Positions 10,764-21,376 of a stretch of DNA of 64,000 nt are shown here, piece by piece (position 1 is the stretch's first letter; each line of letters begins with the position of its first letter). Source of the DNA: an uncultured Bacteroidota bacterium (lineage in GTDB: Bacteria > Bacteroidota > Bacteroidia > Chitinophagales > Chitinophagaceae); NCBI GenBank assembly GCA_903882805.1, contig CAIRYK010000075.1, positions 28,768-92,767 of the forward strand, written 5' to 3'. Made by a program: the position numbers and the translations under genes. A model generated the notes under the pieces. The model saw nothing but the letters and a program-made list of their open reading frames with translations. It searched no databases and was not told the DNA's origin.

Positions 10764-11050
10764 GTGTTTGGGGAGTAATACCGTTTGGACATTCAAAATT
10801 GCCATGCGGGGATTGTTGCGAAGCTCCGGGGCGCACCTCATAAATATTACCTAAAGCAACTACAAACCTATAGCGCCTAATGGCGCAATGACATGCGTTG
10901 GCGCCGACTTTTAATCGATTTGGTATTATGCACAAATGCGTACTTTTTCTGAGCGGTGGTATACCGAAAAAAGTAGTCTAATTGGTCTTGCTCAAAATCT
11001 TGAAGTAGCTGTTATTTGAGAAGGAAGAAAAATAATCAGCAGCGCTCCTC

Positions 11051-11767
11051 CTACTTAAACTGTTTGAAATAGTACGTTACATCGTTTTCTTCCAGTATCA
11101 TTTCTCCGTTTTGGCATTTTACCACCTTTAGTATTCTTGGGTTTTTGCCATCGCAATCGAGCGAGAGATCGGTGCCGAGGTTTTTCACAAACCAGGAAGG
11201 CTTGTCGGAGGGGTCTTTACCGCTGTAAATAAATCCCTGCTTACCGTCGGTAGATGGGCCAGTGATATATATTGTGCGTATGGCCACAGCATTATCCAGG
11301 CTCTCGCCTTGCTCCTTGGTGGTGCGTTTATATACCGTCCACTTACCTATCATCTGGTCTAGGCTGGTGATAGTGTCTATTTTTTCTGCCGTTGGCAATA
11401 TTATCAACGCTCCCGTGTCCGATTTGTCGGGCTCCAGCACGTACATATGCTTTTCATCAACAAACACCAGATTGGTAGGGCGTTTCATAGCTATCCTGAA
11501 TCGAGCAGTGCCCAGTTCCAGTATGCTGTCTTCATTAATAGTGTAGGTGCCATTGTATATAAAGCCGTTCTGGTAATGATAGCTCATCGTATCCTTGGCC
11601 TTAAAGGCTATGTAAAACGTATCGGCAAAGTTGATGACCGACGAATCGAGGCCCATGCGCTTCACCTCTCTCCACCGGCTGCGGGGTATTTTCAATGGCT
11701 GCTTCTTGCGGTCGCAAAACGCTACAACCGGCAACAACATAAGCAATATAAAAAGCAGTTTTCTCAT
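11051..11767 (-). CDS. Hypothetical exported protein (possible lipocalin-like fold)
   Basis: MRKLLFILLMLLPVVAFCDRKKQPLK... signal peptide; NGFIYNGTYTINEDSILELG and Y/F-rich strands. Start trimmed to the signal peptide. Confidence 0.7.
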   Translation of the reverse strand: MRKLLFILLMLLPVVAFCDRKKQPLKIPRSRWREVKRMGLDSSVINFADTFYIAFKAKDTMSYHYQNGFIYNGTYTINEDSILELGTARFRIAMKRPTNLVFVDEKHMYVLEPDKSDTGALIILPTAEKIDTITSLDQMIGKWTVYKRTTKEQGESLDNAVAIRTIYITGPSTDGKQGFIYSGKDPSDKPSWFVKNLGTDLSLDCDGKNPRILKVVKCQNGEMILEENDVTYYFKQFK

Positions 11768-11949
11768 AATACACCTTTTGCAATACAGGCCGGCAAGCAT
11801 AACAATGGCGCCAACAACAACGCAAAAATAATTGAATATACTGCCAATACACGTATATTTTTCGCCCTCTGCGCATATGTCGGGCTCATTTATTTTCTGT
11901 GCATTTGCCGCCAACTCGTTATTTTTACGAATCACAAAGCGTTTATGCC

Positions 11950-12732
11950 ATGGCCAGCGATCAATTGTATATAACGGCAATACAGCCCGATATAGTATGG
12001 GAAGATAAAGAAGCAAACCTGCGGCAATATGAAGCCCTGATTGCGGGTATTACCGGCCCGAGGCAGGTAGTGGTATTGCCCGAAATGTTCAGCACGGGCT
12101 TTAGTATGGCTCCCGAACGCCTTGCTGAGCCGATGGACGGACCTACCGTGCGCTGGATGACCGAAATGGCTGTGAAACACCGCTGTATAATAACAGGTAG
12201 CCTGATGATTGCCGAGGACGGCAAATACTACAACCGCATACTATGGGTGCAGCCCGATGGTAAAATAGGCACATACGATAAAAGACACCTATTTGGCTAC
12301 GCAGGCGAAGACAAACACTACAGTCCCGGCGACTCGCGCCTGATAGTGCAGGTAAATGGGTGGCGCATCAACCTTATGGTGTGTTACGACCTCAGATTTC
12401 CGGTATGGGCAAGGAATCAGGGCGCCGAATATGATGCGATTATCTATGTAGCCAACTGGCCCGAGGTCCGTAGTCTGGCATGGAAAACGCTGCTACAGGC
12501 GCGCGCCATAGAAAACATGAGCTACGTACTGGGTGTGAACCGTGTGGGCTCAGACGGTAAAGGCCACAACTATAGCGGCGACAGCAGCCTGTTTGGCCCA
12601 CTAGGCGAGCAGATATGGCAACATACGGGCTCCAATGCCTGCCAAACCGTGATTCTTGAACGCCAAACGCTGGAAAAAGTAAGAACGCAGTTGCCGTTTC
12701 TCAACGATGCTGATAAGTTTGTATTGCTGTGA
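11950..12732 (+). CDS. Carbon-nitrogen hydrolase (omega-amidase/nitrilase-like, YafV-type)
   Basis: QVVVLPEMFSTGFS (Glu), YDKRHLFGYAGED (Lys), INLMVCYDLRFPVW (Cys): the nitrilase-superfamily Glu-Lys-Cys triad. Confidence 0.93.
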   Translation: MASDQLYITAIQPDIVWEDKEANLRQYEALIAGITGPRQVVVLPEMFSTGFSMAPERLAEPMDGPTVRWMTEMAVKHRCIITGSLMIAEDGKYYNRILWVQPDGKIGTYDKRHLFGYAGEDKHYSPGDSRLIVQVNGWRINLMVCYDLRFPVWARNQGAEYDAIIYVANWPEVRSLAWKTLLQARAIENMSYVLGVNRVGSDGKGHNYSGDSSLFGPLGEQIWQHTGSNACQTVILERQTLEKVRTQLPFLNDADKFVLL

Positions 12733-12734
12733 CG

Positions 12735-13973
12735 CTATTTATGCATGAGCCGCTTGTACAATTTGCCAATGGTCAGCCCCTGAACGATAATAGAAAAAAC
12801 AACTACTACATAGGTTATAGATACAAATTGGTCGCGGTGCATGTCGTCGGGCAAAGATAGGGCAAGGGCTATGCTAAGGCCGCCGCGCAAGCCGCCCCAG
12901 GTGAGTATTGCAACCGCGTTTTTCTCGAATTTGAGCCGATAGCGCATAAACATCACCGGTAGCGCCACCGACACCCAGCGCGCCAGCAATACAATACCTA
13001 CGGTAATAATGCTGATAATGAGTATGGTCTTATCTATGGTCACAACCAGCATTTCCAGCCCCATGAGCATAAAAAGCAGTGCGTTGAGTATCTCATCGGT
13101 TAGTTCCCAAAACTTGTCGAGATAATCTTTAGACAGGTCCGAAACGCCGCTTTCGCGCGCTTTGTTACCTATCACTATGCCCGCCACCACCATAGCCAGC
13201 GGTCCCGATGTATGCAATGCATTGGCCAGCATATAGCCGCCCATTACTATGGCCAGCGATATCATCACCTCCACCTCGTATTTGTCTATACTGCGCAACG
13301 CCCAGTAGCCTGCATACCCAAGTGCAAAGCCAAACAGTAGTCCGCCGCCGGCTTCCTGTAAGAACAACAACGAAATATCGGTTACGGAGAGGCGGTCTAA
13401 GCCGGTTTTTGCAACCTCGAGTATGGTAAGAAACACCACGACTGCCACGCCGTCGTTAAAAAGCGATTCGCCTGCTATCTTCAGTTCCAGACTCTTGGGC
13501 AGGCCTGCCTGCTTAAGTATGGCCAGTACAGCTATCGGGTCTGTAGGCGATATGAGCGCCGCAAACAAAAGGCAATATATATATCCTACCTCCAGATGAA
13601 ACGCCACAAACAACCAGTAGAGTATAGTACCCACCAAAAATGTAGAAATAAAAATACCGACGGTAGACAAGATGATGATGGGCCAACGCTCTCGCTTCAG
13701 ACTTTGCGCATCTATATGTATGGCGCCAGCAAACAACAAAAAGCTAAGCATACAGTTGAGCAGCAGGCTATGAAAGTCGATAGCCCTGATGGCGGCTATG
13801 AGCCCCGCCGACTGCTGCGGCAACAACCTTCCCCCTACCGCCAGCAAACCGGAGAACGCAATGCTCAATACCATTATACCAATAGTAGGCGGCCACTTAA
13901 TGAACCGCTGATTGATGTAGGCAAATAATGCCCCCATACAAATGATAATGGTAATAATCTCGTACAACTGCAT
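12735..13973 (-). CDS. Na+/H+ antiporter, CPA1/NhaP-type
   Basis: Multi-TM; YCLLFAALISPTDPIAVLAILK, GESLFNDGVAVVVFL, TWGGLRGGLSIALALSLP. Confidence 0.95.
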   Translation of the reverse strand: MQLYEIITIIICMGALFAYINQRFIKWPPTIGIMVLSIAFSGLLAVGGRLLPQQSAGLIAAIRAIDFHSLLLNCMLSFLLFAGAIHIDAQSLKRERWPIIILSTVGIFISTFLVGTILYWLFVAFHLEVGYIYCLLFAALISPTDPIAVLAILKQAGLPKSLELKIAGESLFNDGVAVVVFLTILEVAKTGLDRLSVTDISLLFLQEAGGGLLFGFALGYAGYWALRSIDKYEVEVMISLAIVMGGYMLANALHTSGPLAMVVAGIVIGNKARESGVSDLSKDYLDKFWELTDEILNALLFMLMGLEMLVVTIDKTILIISIITVGIVLLARWVSVALPVMFMRYRLKFEKNAVAILTWGGLRGGLSIALALSLPDDMHRDQFVSITYVVVVFSIIVQGLTIGKLYKRLMHK

Positions 13974-14178
13974 GTTGCCTCTACCCAGTATTTAGTTTAT
14001 CTGTAAAAATATGCCTTATTTACGGTTATTGGGCGGCGGTATGCGGGTAATGGATGGCGCAAGCCAATAACATGGAATGTTAAAAGCTATTTTGTGCGCT
14101 TGTTTTGGCACAAGAGTTGCAAAAAAGTATAGTAATTAAAAAAACCATTATTTTTGTCGCACAAACAAAACGTATTTT

Positions 14179-15117
14179 ATGAAACTGAGATTTGCCTTAC
14201 TTTTCATTATCGCCTTTTCGCCTGTTTTCTCTTTTGCACAGGGTTGCCTCACCGTTTTTTCTGAAGACGGCGACCGTTTTTTCCTGGTGCTTAATGGTAT
14301 CAAACAAAACCCCGTAGCGCAAACAAATGTGCGTATAGACGGCCTAACCAATGAGTTTTACAGCGCCAAAATCATTTTTGAAGCGCCCGGAAAACCGGAA
14401 ATAACCAAGAGCATACCCGTAAAAGACCCGGGCACCAGCCAATGGGCAGAAGTAACCTACAAAATAAAAACAAAGGATGGCCAGCCTAAGCTACGCTATT
14501 TTGGCGCAACTCCGGTGCCAGTAAACTACAACCCTCCGCCAGATGTGTATGTAATGCACTATGGTCAGCCAGCGCCACCTGCTAATACAGTGACTCAAAC
14601 CACGGTTACCACTACTGCCACTCATCCCGGCGACGGCGGCGGAACCATCAGCATCAGCGGCGGCATGGGCGGCGTGAATATGAACGTAAATATAACGGAC
14701 CCAACGCTTAACGGCGGCGTTACGCAAACCACTACTACTACACGCACCACTACTACCTCAACCTCTACAAACTACGATAATGGCGGCTACAACAATGCGC
14801 CTCCTCCACCCACGCCTGCTCGTTGCCAATACCCAATGGACCGCAATAGCTTTATGTCGGCAAAACAAACAGTAGAAAAGGCAAGCTTCGACGAAACCAA
14901 GCTATCTACTGCAAAAACAATCGTAGGCAGCAATTGCGTATCTACAGATCAGGTTATAGCTTTGTGCAATCTGTTTTCATTTGAAGCGTCTAAGCTCGAT
15001 TTCGCGAAATTTGCTTACAGCAAAACAACCGATCCGGGCAACTACTTCAAAGTGGGTAACATTTTCAGTTTCGATGCAAGCAAAACAGAATTGAACAACT
15101 TCATCAGCGGCAACTAA
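14179..15117 (+). CDS. DUF4476 domain-containing exported protein
   Basis: Signal peptide; Thr/Gly-rich linker; C-terminal MDRNSFMSAKQTVEKASFDETKLSTAKTIVGSNCVSTDQVIALCNLFSFEASKLDFAKFAY..., DUF4476-type repeats. Confidence 0.88.
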   Translation: MKLRFALLFIIAFSPVFSFAQGCLTVFSEDGDRFFLVLNGIKQNPVAQTNVRIDGLTNEFYSAKIIFEAPGKPEITKSIPVKDPGTSQWAEVTYKIKTKDGQPKLRYFGATPVPVNYNPPPDVYVMHYGQPAPPANTVTQTTVTTTATHPGDGGGTISISGGMGGVNMNVNITDPTLNGGVTQTTTTTRTTTTSTSTNYDNGGYNNAPPPPTPARCQYPMDRNSFMSAKQTVEKASFDETKLSTAKTIVGSNCVSTDQVIALCNLFSFEASKLDFAKFAYSKTTDPGNYFKVGNIFSFDASKTELNNFISGN

Positions 15118-15142
15118 TATTTGCACCGTTTTTCTTATTGCA

Positions 15143-15170
15143 AGCCTCTGCCCCGCGCAGAGGCTTTTTT
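15143..15170 (+). terminator. Rho-independent terminator
   Basis: AGCCTCTGC-CCC-GCGCAGAGGCTTTTTT. Confidence 0.88.
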
Positions 15171-15242
15171 ATGCTCCAAATATTGTCGAAATGCTTTACA
15201 GCGCCGTATAAAGCGATGTTTCAAACCTATTAACCTTTTCCG

Positions 15243-15250
15243 TACCTTTG
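15243..15250 (+). promoter_or_regulatory. Bacteroidota-type -7 element (TAnnTTTG) upstream of clpX
   Basis: TACCTTTG about 30 nt before the clpX ATG. Confidence 0.6.
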
Positions 15251-15278
15251 CGCCCTAAATAAGAGGTTCTACTCCATA

Positions 15279-16523
15279 ATGGCAAAACAATCCGAAAAAA
15301 AATGCTCTTTCTGCGATAGATCAGAAAGCGATGTGAATATACTTTTCACAGGCATAAAAGGCAACATTTGCGACCAGTGTATAGAAAACGCACATACGCT
15401 GCTTACCGAGGCAACAGGCGAAAAGGTAAAGAAGGAAGAATCTAAACCTGAACTGCAAAAGAATAAAAACTACAAGCCACGCGAAATAAAAGAATTTCTG
15501 GACCAGTATGTAATAGGTCAGAACGATGCTAAGAAAGTGTTGTCGGTAGCTATTTACAACCACTACAAGCGACTTACTATGCCGCCGCAGGATGATGTGG
15601 AAATTGAAAAATCGAACATTATGATGGTGGGCGAAACCGGCACCGGTAAAACGCTGCTGGCGAAAACCATTGCACGCCTGCTTCAGGTGCCGTTTGCTAT
15701 AGTAGACGCTACCGTGTTTACAGAGGCCGGCTATGTGGGCGAAGATGTAGAAAGTATTCTGTCGCGCTTGCTGCAGGCCAGCAACTATGATGTGCAGGCC
15801 GCCGAACGCGGTATAGTGTATATAGACGAGCTGGACAAAATTGGCCGGAAAAGCGACAACCCTTCTATAACCCGCGATGTAAGCGGCGAAGGTGTGCAGC
15901 AGGCTATGCTGAAACTGCTGGAAGGATCGGAAGTGCTGGTGCCCCCACAAGGCGGACGTAAGCATCCCGAGCAGAAAATGATAAAAGTAAATACGCAGAA
16001 TATCCTGTTCATTTGCGGCGGCGCATTTGAGGGTATAGATAAAATGATAGCCCGCAGACTGCAAACCGCATCTATTGGTTACAACGCCATAAAAGCTACC
16101 AAGGATCTGGACAGAGCCAACCTGCTGCAATATGTAAATGCTCAGGACTTGCGCACTTTTGGGCTGATACCTGAGTTGCTGGGTCGCTTGCCAGTGGTTA
16201 CCTACCTCAACCCACTCGATGAAGAATCGCTGAAACGCATACTCACCGAACCCAAGAATGCGCTGGTGAAACAATACACCCGTCTGTTTGAGTACGAAGG
16301 CATAAAGCTAACAGTAGAAGATGGCGCGCTCGACTATATGGTACAGAAAGCTATACAGTACAAGCTGGGCGGCCGTGGCCTGCGCGCTATATGCGAAATG
16401 ATACTTACAGACGCTATGTTTGAAATGCCGTCAGAAAAACACGATGGCACCTTCCACCTTACGCGCGACTATGCCCACCGTATGGTAGAACATGGTAAAC
16501 TGGAATACATGAAGGCTGCCTAA
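15279..16523 (+). CDS. clpX: ATP-dependent Clp protease ATP-binding subunit ClpX
   Basis: Zn-binding N-domain [31 protein letters not shown]; Walker [38 protein letters not shown]. Confidence 0.99.
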   Translation: MAKQSEKKCSFCDRSESDVNILFTGIKGNICDQCIENAHTLLTEATGEKVKKEESKPELQKNKNYKPREIKEFLDQYVIGQNDAKKVLSVAIYNHYKRLTMPPQDDVEIEKSNIMMVGETGTGKTLLAKTIARLLQVPFAIVDATVFTEAGYVGEDVESILSRLLQASNYDVQAAERGIVYIDELDKIGRKSDNPSITRDVSGEGVQQAMLKLLEGSEVLVPPQGGRKHPEQKMIKVNTQNILFICGGAFEGIDKMIARRLQTASIGYNAIKATKDLDRANLLQYVNAQDLRTFGLIPELLGRLPVVTYLNPLDEESLKRILTEPKNALVKQYTRLFEYEGIKLTVEDGALDYMVQKAIQYKLGGRGLRAICEMILTDAMFEMPSEKHDGTFHLTRDYAHRMVEHGKLEYMKAA

Positions 16524-16685
16524 AAAGCAATAAAATGAAAGTAAAAAAGTAAAATTTGCGCTGTTGTAGACGTTGTTTATGTGTAATGTGATGGAGGGGA
16601 TAAGTTTACTCAAGACTATCTAATATTGCTGAAACCAAATACCCGCGACCATCTATTGAGTACTAACGACTAATTACTAATTATT

Positions 16686-16862
16686 ATGAACGATATAATA
16701 GAACAACTGAAAACTAAAGCCGGCCTCACCGACGAACAAGCGCGCCGGGCAGCGCTGGTAATGAAAGACTTTATTCATACCAAAGTACCGCCCATGTTCA
16801 GCGGCTTTGTAGATAATTTCTTTGCAGAAACAACGCCCGACGCTACCGATTTTTTACACTAA
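16686..16862 (+). CDS. Small 58-aa hypothetical protein
   Basis: ATG...TAA: MNDIIEQLKTKAGLTDEQARRAALVMKDFIHTKVPPMFSGFVDNFFAETTPDATDFLH. Below the ORF-track cutoff; helical, coherent, followed by a strong hairpin. Confidence 0.7.
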   Translation: MNDIIEQLKTKAGLTDEQARRAALVMKDFIHTKVPPMFSGFVDNFFAETTPDATDFLH

Positions 16863-16883
16863 TCAGGCATGCCTGCTACCTAC

Positions 16884-16936
16884 TACCGGCTTATACGCTT
16901 ACCTTTTTAGGTAGCGTATAAGCCGGTATAATTTTT
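16884..16936 (+). terminator. Long perfect hairpin / terminator
   Basis: TACCGGCTTATACGC-(TTACCTTTTTAGGTA)-GCGTATAAGCCGGTA, perfect 15-bp outer arms, then TAATTTTT. Confidence 0.8.
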
Positions 16937-17080
16937 GAAATGCATGCTTGCATTAATGCCCTGCGTATTCCCGTTGCGTTGATGATTTGTTTCTTTTATC
17001 AACTCTTTTATCAAGTAGATGTGCCGGGCGCAGTTATTGGATGGCTATCTTGAATCAATTTATAGGTTCGTCAATCCACG

Positions 17081-17428
17081 TTAGTTTTTCTTTTTGTAAG
17101 TAAGGAAGGTAATTATCATAGCCAGTTCCTCTGTGTTTACGGTAGTTTCAGTTATGTTGTTGGTATGTTTGGGGTTTTGTATGCGTAGTTCGTAGTTGAT
17201 CAGTTGCGCTGACGTAAAATCGGGTATTATCTTTTTTCTTCCGACAGAAGAGGTATGGCATTTCGCGCAATTTATTTCGTACAGTATTTTACCCTTTTTG
17301 CATTGCTCCAGATAATCGCTTTTTATATGTTCGGGCATGTTTTCCGGAAATTCGTATTTCATATGTTTCTGCGCCAGCGCAGAAACGCAAATACCGCTCA
17401 ATGCTATCAAAAAGATGGTCTGTTTCAT
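17081..17428 (-). CDS. Small periplasmic c-type cytochrome (mono-heme)
   Basis: Signal peptide MKQTIFLIALSGICVSALAQ; single CAKCH heme-binding motif. Confidence 0.82.
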   Translation of the reverse strand: MKQTIFLIALSGICVSALAQKHMKYEFPENMPEHIKSDYLEQCKKGKILYEINCAKCHTSSVGRKKIIPDFTSAQLINYELRIQNPKHTNNITETTVNTEELAMIITFLTYKKKN

Positions 17429-17432
17429 AATA

Positions 17433-19355
17433 CTAGTAGGAGCCTCCTATGACCCTGTTATTTAGAGATTTATTTTTAGATGCGGGCAAATTATAAGGCG
17501 GTGTATCAAATACTATTTGTTCATTGAGCGACTGCATGAAGGATATGATGTCGATTTTTTCTTGTGCAGTAAGGTGCAGCGAATCGGCAGACAATGTTTG
17601 GTTGGCTACTTTCAGTCCATGGGCAGCGCCTCCGCCTGTATTGTAAAACTCAATTACCTGCTCCAGTGTGTTGAATACCCCATTGTGCATATAGGGTTTG
17701 GTGTGTGCCGCATTTCTTATAGAGCCCGTGCGGAAAGCGTTACGCGTTTCTTTAGCCGCATTAATTACATATCGCCCTTCATCGGGACTTAAGTTTCTAT
17801 AAAGCGTATCGGCAGGCACGCCCAACACCTCAAACTCAGAACTCACATAGGGTGGTTTCACCCCGTTGAATTGAGGGACGAAATGGCAGGCACCGCACTG
17901 GGCTTTGCTCATAAACAAATTGAACCCACGCCTTGCGCTAGCGCTGATATCGGCAGTCTTATTCATAGCCTCATCAAACGGCGCATTGTAATTGCTGAAT
18001 TGTCCGTAATAGTAGTTTATGGCTGAGGCTATGTGCTGAAACGTAACTTCTTTTTCCTGTGGGGTATAGGTGAGTAATTGCTTCAAAGTCTTTTTGTACT
18101 CTTTACAGCTCATTACTTTTTTCAGCAGTTCCCGCTCTGTACAGTTCATCTCGTTGGGGTTGGTAACTACACCCTTTGTCTGATCTTGCAGGCTGTAATG
18201 CTTACCATCGAGCATAAGTAAATGATTATAAATCGAGTTGACAAGCGATGGCGAATTTCGGGGTAGCAATTGTACACCGTCGAAGTGCAATGAAGCAGTG
18301 ATTGCAGTGTCGGTAAAGTATTGCGTGGGCTTGTGGCACGATGCACAACTGCGGCGGTTATTGCCGGAGAGCAATGGGTCGTAAAACAATTGTTTACCAA
18401 TATGCTCTATGGTGGCAAGGGCAGCCGTATCGTTTACGCGCAGAAAAATGCCCTTTGTATTTTGGCCGTTGTACAAATGCTTATCGAAAATAGAGGTCGC
18501 CTTGTTGTTCAGGGTATAGTCTACCATGCTTCGGCTTACCACATTATACCGCGCTATAAGGGCTTGATTGAGTATAAACAGCGGATTGACATAATCTTTA
18601 AGGAAAGTATAATGGTCGAAAAGGGTGTAGTTGAGGGGCTGATCGCCAACAAATGCCAGCATGGCCCTGTAGAGCTGCAGGTATTTCGGCGGCAATGGTG
18701 TGGCCGGAAAGCTCTTGTTGAACATTTCATTTGTATTGCCTACCGACTGCAGCAGTGCTTTCAATTCTGGTATTATTCGTTCTCTGTCGGGGCATTCAAA
18801 ACCGGTGGTGTAGATGGCGGCAAGGTTGAGTAAGAACAATCTGTTGCACAGAAAAAAATGGTGGTACTCGCTCAGCCCTTTAGTGGTAGAGTCGGCAGTA
18901 AAAACCGAGGTAGCCGCTACCGAGGCTCGGATGAGGGCGAGCATGGAGTCTTTTTCAAAATTGCCCTCCTCCATATACATCGCCAATAGCGTAAGACCGG
19001 CTCCCTCTCTTTTGTAGGGTTTTTCAAATTTCTCGAATACCTCTGTTTCCCACTCTACAGGCAGAGGTGCGTTTATTTTTTTGTAAGCCAGCGGATTGAG
19101 GTAGCGCAACCAAAAATCTACGCTTTTTAATGTGTTGCGCGCGTTGTTTAGCTCCTGTTTTATTGTGGCTACTTCAGTTGGATTGTTAAGGTCGGCTTTT
19201 ATTATCACCTCCAGCAGTGCTGCTTGTTGGGTGTTGAAGGTAGACACCGTATTTAGGTAATAGGCAACATATTCCTTTTGCTGGCTATTGGTGAAAGAAA
19301 AAATAAATATTGCAATAGTAACGAGTATGGAGCATATCACATAACGTTTTCTCAT
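17433..19355 (-). CDS. Di-heme cytochrome-c peroxidase family protein with long N-terminal helical extension
   Basis: Two CxxCH motifs (CASCH, CGACH), FYDPLLSGNNRRSCASCHKPTQYFTD, FRTGSIRNAAHTKPYMHNGVFNTLEQVIEFYNTGG; about 300 residues precede the peroxidase domain. Confidence 0.93.
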   Translation of the reverse strand: MRKRYVICSILVTIAIFIFSFTNSQQKEYVAYYLNTVSTFNTQQAALLEVIIKADLNNPTEVATIKQELNNARNTLKSVDFWLRYLNPLAYKKINAPLPVEWETEVFEKFEKPYKREGAGLTLLAMYMEEGNFEKDSMLALIRASVAATSVFTADSTTKGLSEYHHFFLCNRLFLLNLAAIYTTGFECPDRERIIPELKALLQSVGNTNEMFNKSFPATPLPPKYLQLYRAMLAFVGDQPLNYTLFDHYTFLKDYVNPLFILNQALIARYNVVSRSMVDYTLNNKATSIFDKHLYNGQNTKGIFLRVNDTAALATIEHIGKQLFYDPLLSGNNRRSCASCHKPTQYFTDTAITASLHFDGVQLLPRNSPSLVNSIYNHLLMLDGKHYSLQDQTKGVVTNPNEMNCTERELLKKVMSCKEYKKTLKQLLTYTPQEKEVTFQHIASAINYYYGQFSNYNAPFDEAMNKTADISASARRGFNLFMSKAQCGACHFVPQFNGVKPPYVSSEFEVLGVPADTLYRNLSPDEGRYVINAAKETRNAFRTGSIRNAAHTKPYMHNGVFNTLEQVIEFYNTGGGAAHGLKVANQTLSADSLHLTAQEKIDIISFMQSLNEQIVFDTPPYNLPASKNKSLNNRVIGGSY

Positions 19356-19670
19356 AGGCAGTTATTGGGATACTTACATCCCGTAGTTGCTGCAAAACTA
19401 TGGGGGCTACATTGCCTTAATCTTATGGGCGTATTAAGTTGGCATTAACTGGTCAGGCGACATTTGCTTGTATGTATTGCAGCAACAATATGTAGGTGCA
19501 ACAGGCGTATTCCGAATGTTGTAAACCATGCATACAAATGGTGATGGCGAATTTTTCAGCCCTGTACTTTTTGCAAGCGCCATCAACAATTTGGGAACAG
19601 GATCCTACAAAACATCGTATACGATTTTCAATTAAAAGTAACCTTTTTGTCCAAAGCTAAATAGCCCTAT

Positions 19671-20309
19671 CTATTCCCCACCCACTTCCTTTACATCCTC
19701 TCGGGCGCTAATACTATAACTGATGCCGGCATTGAGGAAGCCTTTGTAGCCTACGCCTACTTCTAAAAATCCGGACAGGGCGCGGCCTACGCGCAGGCCA
19801 AAGGGAGTGAATTGTATATTGGGGTAGTAGGCCGTTTTAAATTGCGGACCATCGTTGTAGGTAGGGTAAGAGTAGTTGAACCTTGTTTTGGCATAGCTGA
19901 AAGCCAGCCCGTAAACGGTGTATAGCTGCAGGTATTTGCGCTGCCGGTGCACCACCACTGCTTCGGCGCCTATGGTAAGATAATCCTGATTGTAGCTATA
20001 CGGCGATGATGCGCCCAGCCTGTCGGGGTTGCTGTGGCCAGATAGCGATTGCATACCAACGGTGAGCCCCAATGCCAGATGCGGACGCACAAAATAGCTG
20101 CAACTCATAAAGTAGTTGGGCGTAGCGGCGGTTTCTATACGGTCGTTGTTTTTGGCCTGAGCGCTCAGGTAGTTGAGCATTTGCACGCCCGAGGCGTAGC
20201 CCATGCTACCGGAACACAGTACCTGCGACTGTAGCGTTTGAGCGTTTGCCGTCAGGCATGCGATCAAGGTAAGCCCTAATAAAAAGCTATGTTTCAGGTT
20301 GTTGCTCAT
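19671..20309 (-). CDS. Hypothetical outer-membrane beta-barrel-like protein
   Basis: Signal peptide; alternating aromatic/Gly strands (YGLAFSYAKTRFNYSYP, EVGVGYKGFLNAGISYSI). Confidence 0.65.
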   Translation of the reverse strand: MSNNLKHSFLLGLTLIACLTANAQTLQSQVLCSGSMGYASGVQMLNYLSAQAKNNDRIETAATPNYFMSCSYFVRPHLALGLTVGMQSLSGHSNPDRLGASSPYSYNQDYLTIGAEAVVVHRQRKYLQLYTVYGLAFSYAKTRFNYSYPTYNDGPQFKTAYYPNIQFTPFGLRVGRALSGFLEVGVGYKGFLNAGISYSISAREDVKEVGGE

Positions 20310-20353
20310 AACGTACAGAGCGCAATATTTATGCCAATAATACCCTCGCCAGT

Positions 20354-21376
20354 CTAAATGCTCCAGGTAAACAGTCCGCGCTCGGTAAACTGGTACGGAC
20401 TAAAATCTCCGCCAAAGGGCTGGAGGGCTTTTTTTACAGCATAACGGGTATTGCCTGGGCAGTAAAACATCATAAATCCGCCGCCGCCTGCGCCCGATAT
20501 TTTGCCGCCGGTTGCGCCCGCTTTCAGCGCCACCTCATACAGTTCGTCCATGGCGTTGTTAGATATGCCCTTGGCCATTTGTTTCTTATATCTGAATCCG
20601 TAATCCAGTATGCCGCCTATCTCGTGTATGTTACCTTTCAGCAGGGCCTCTTTCATCATCAGGGCCTGCTCTTTCAGGTGGTGCATAGCGTCTATCGACG
20701 TCTGGTTTTTATCTTTCACATTCTGGCTTTGCGCCTCTATGATGGTAGACGACAATCGGCTGGTAGCCGTAAAGTAAAGCAACAGATTGTTTTCCAGCTC
20801 ATACAGATACTCTTGCTTTATGCGCAGAGGGTTTACTATTACTTTATTGTCTTTATAAAACTCCATGAAGTTTACGCCGCCAAAGGTTGCCGCATATTGG
20901 TCTTGCTTGCCGCCAGCCATAGCCAGCTCCACGCGCTCTATATCATAAGCCATTTGGGCAACATCGTACTCGCCCAGCGGCAGGTTAAGCCATTCGGCAA
21001 ATACGCCTATTATAGCCACCATAAGTGTAGACGAGCTGCCAAGACCCGACCCTGCCGGCGCATCAACAATAGTGCTTAGCCGGAAACCCGATGGTACGGG
21101 TCCGTATTTTTTCACAATATGGTTGTACGCGCCCTTCGCCAGATCCAGCATACCATCTATAGGCAGCGCATCGGCCTTGGGGTAAGAAACGGTCTCGCTT
21201 CTGTCTACAGCCTCTATCACTATCGCCGGCTCGTCGAGCGGCTCTATGGTAGCATAAGCATACAGCGAAATAGTGGCGTTGAGTATAGCGCCGCCATACA
21301 AATCGCAATAAGGGCTAACATCTGTGCCGCCGCCGGCGAGGCCTATGCGCAAAGGCGCTTTACTTCTGTAGATCAT
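20354..21376 (-). CDS. GHMP-family sugar kinase (HddA-like)
   Basis: MIYRSKAPLRIGLAGGGTDVSPYCDLYGGAILNATI; DAPAGSGLGSSSTLMVAIIG; KISGAGGGGFMMFYCP. Confidence 0.92.
   Translation of the reverse strand: MIYRSKAPLRIGLAGGGTDVSPYCDLYGGAILNATISLYAYATIEPLDEPAIVIEAVDRSETVSYPKADALPIDGMLDLAKGAYNHIVKKYGPVPSGFRLSTIVDAPAGSGLGSSSTLMVAIIGVFAEWLNLPLGEYDVAQMAYDIERVELAMAGGKQDQYAATFGGVNFMEFYKDNKVIVNPLRIKQEYLYELENNLLLYFTATSRLSSTIIEAQSQNVKDKNQTSIDAMHHLKEQALMMKEALLKGNIHEIGGILDYGFRYKKQMAKGISNNAMDELYEVALKAGATGGKISGAGGGGFMMFYCPGNTRYAVKKALQPFGGDFSPYQFTERGLFTWSI

Noticed and set aside
10711-10935. 74-aa minus ORF downstream of cphA
   Set aside because: No coding support; overlaps the cphA terminator-like hairpin. The sequence may be a decayed repeat, but I could not identify another copy in the window.
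15321-16274. 317-aa minus-strand ORF inside clpX
   Set aside because: Antisense shadow of clpX, no recognisable domain.
20354-21376. LPS heptose biosynthesis cluster around the HddA-like kinase
   Set aside because: No gmhA/hddC/epimerase-like genes next to it; a single GHMP kinase is insufficient.
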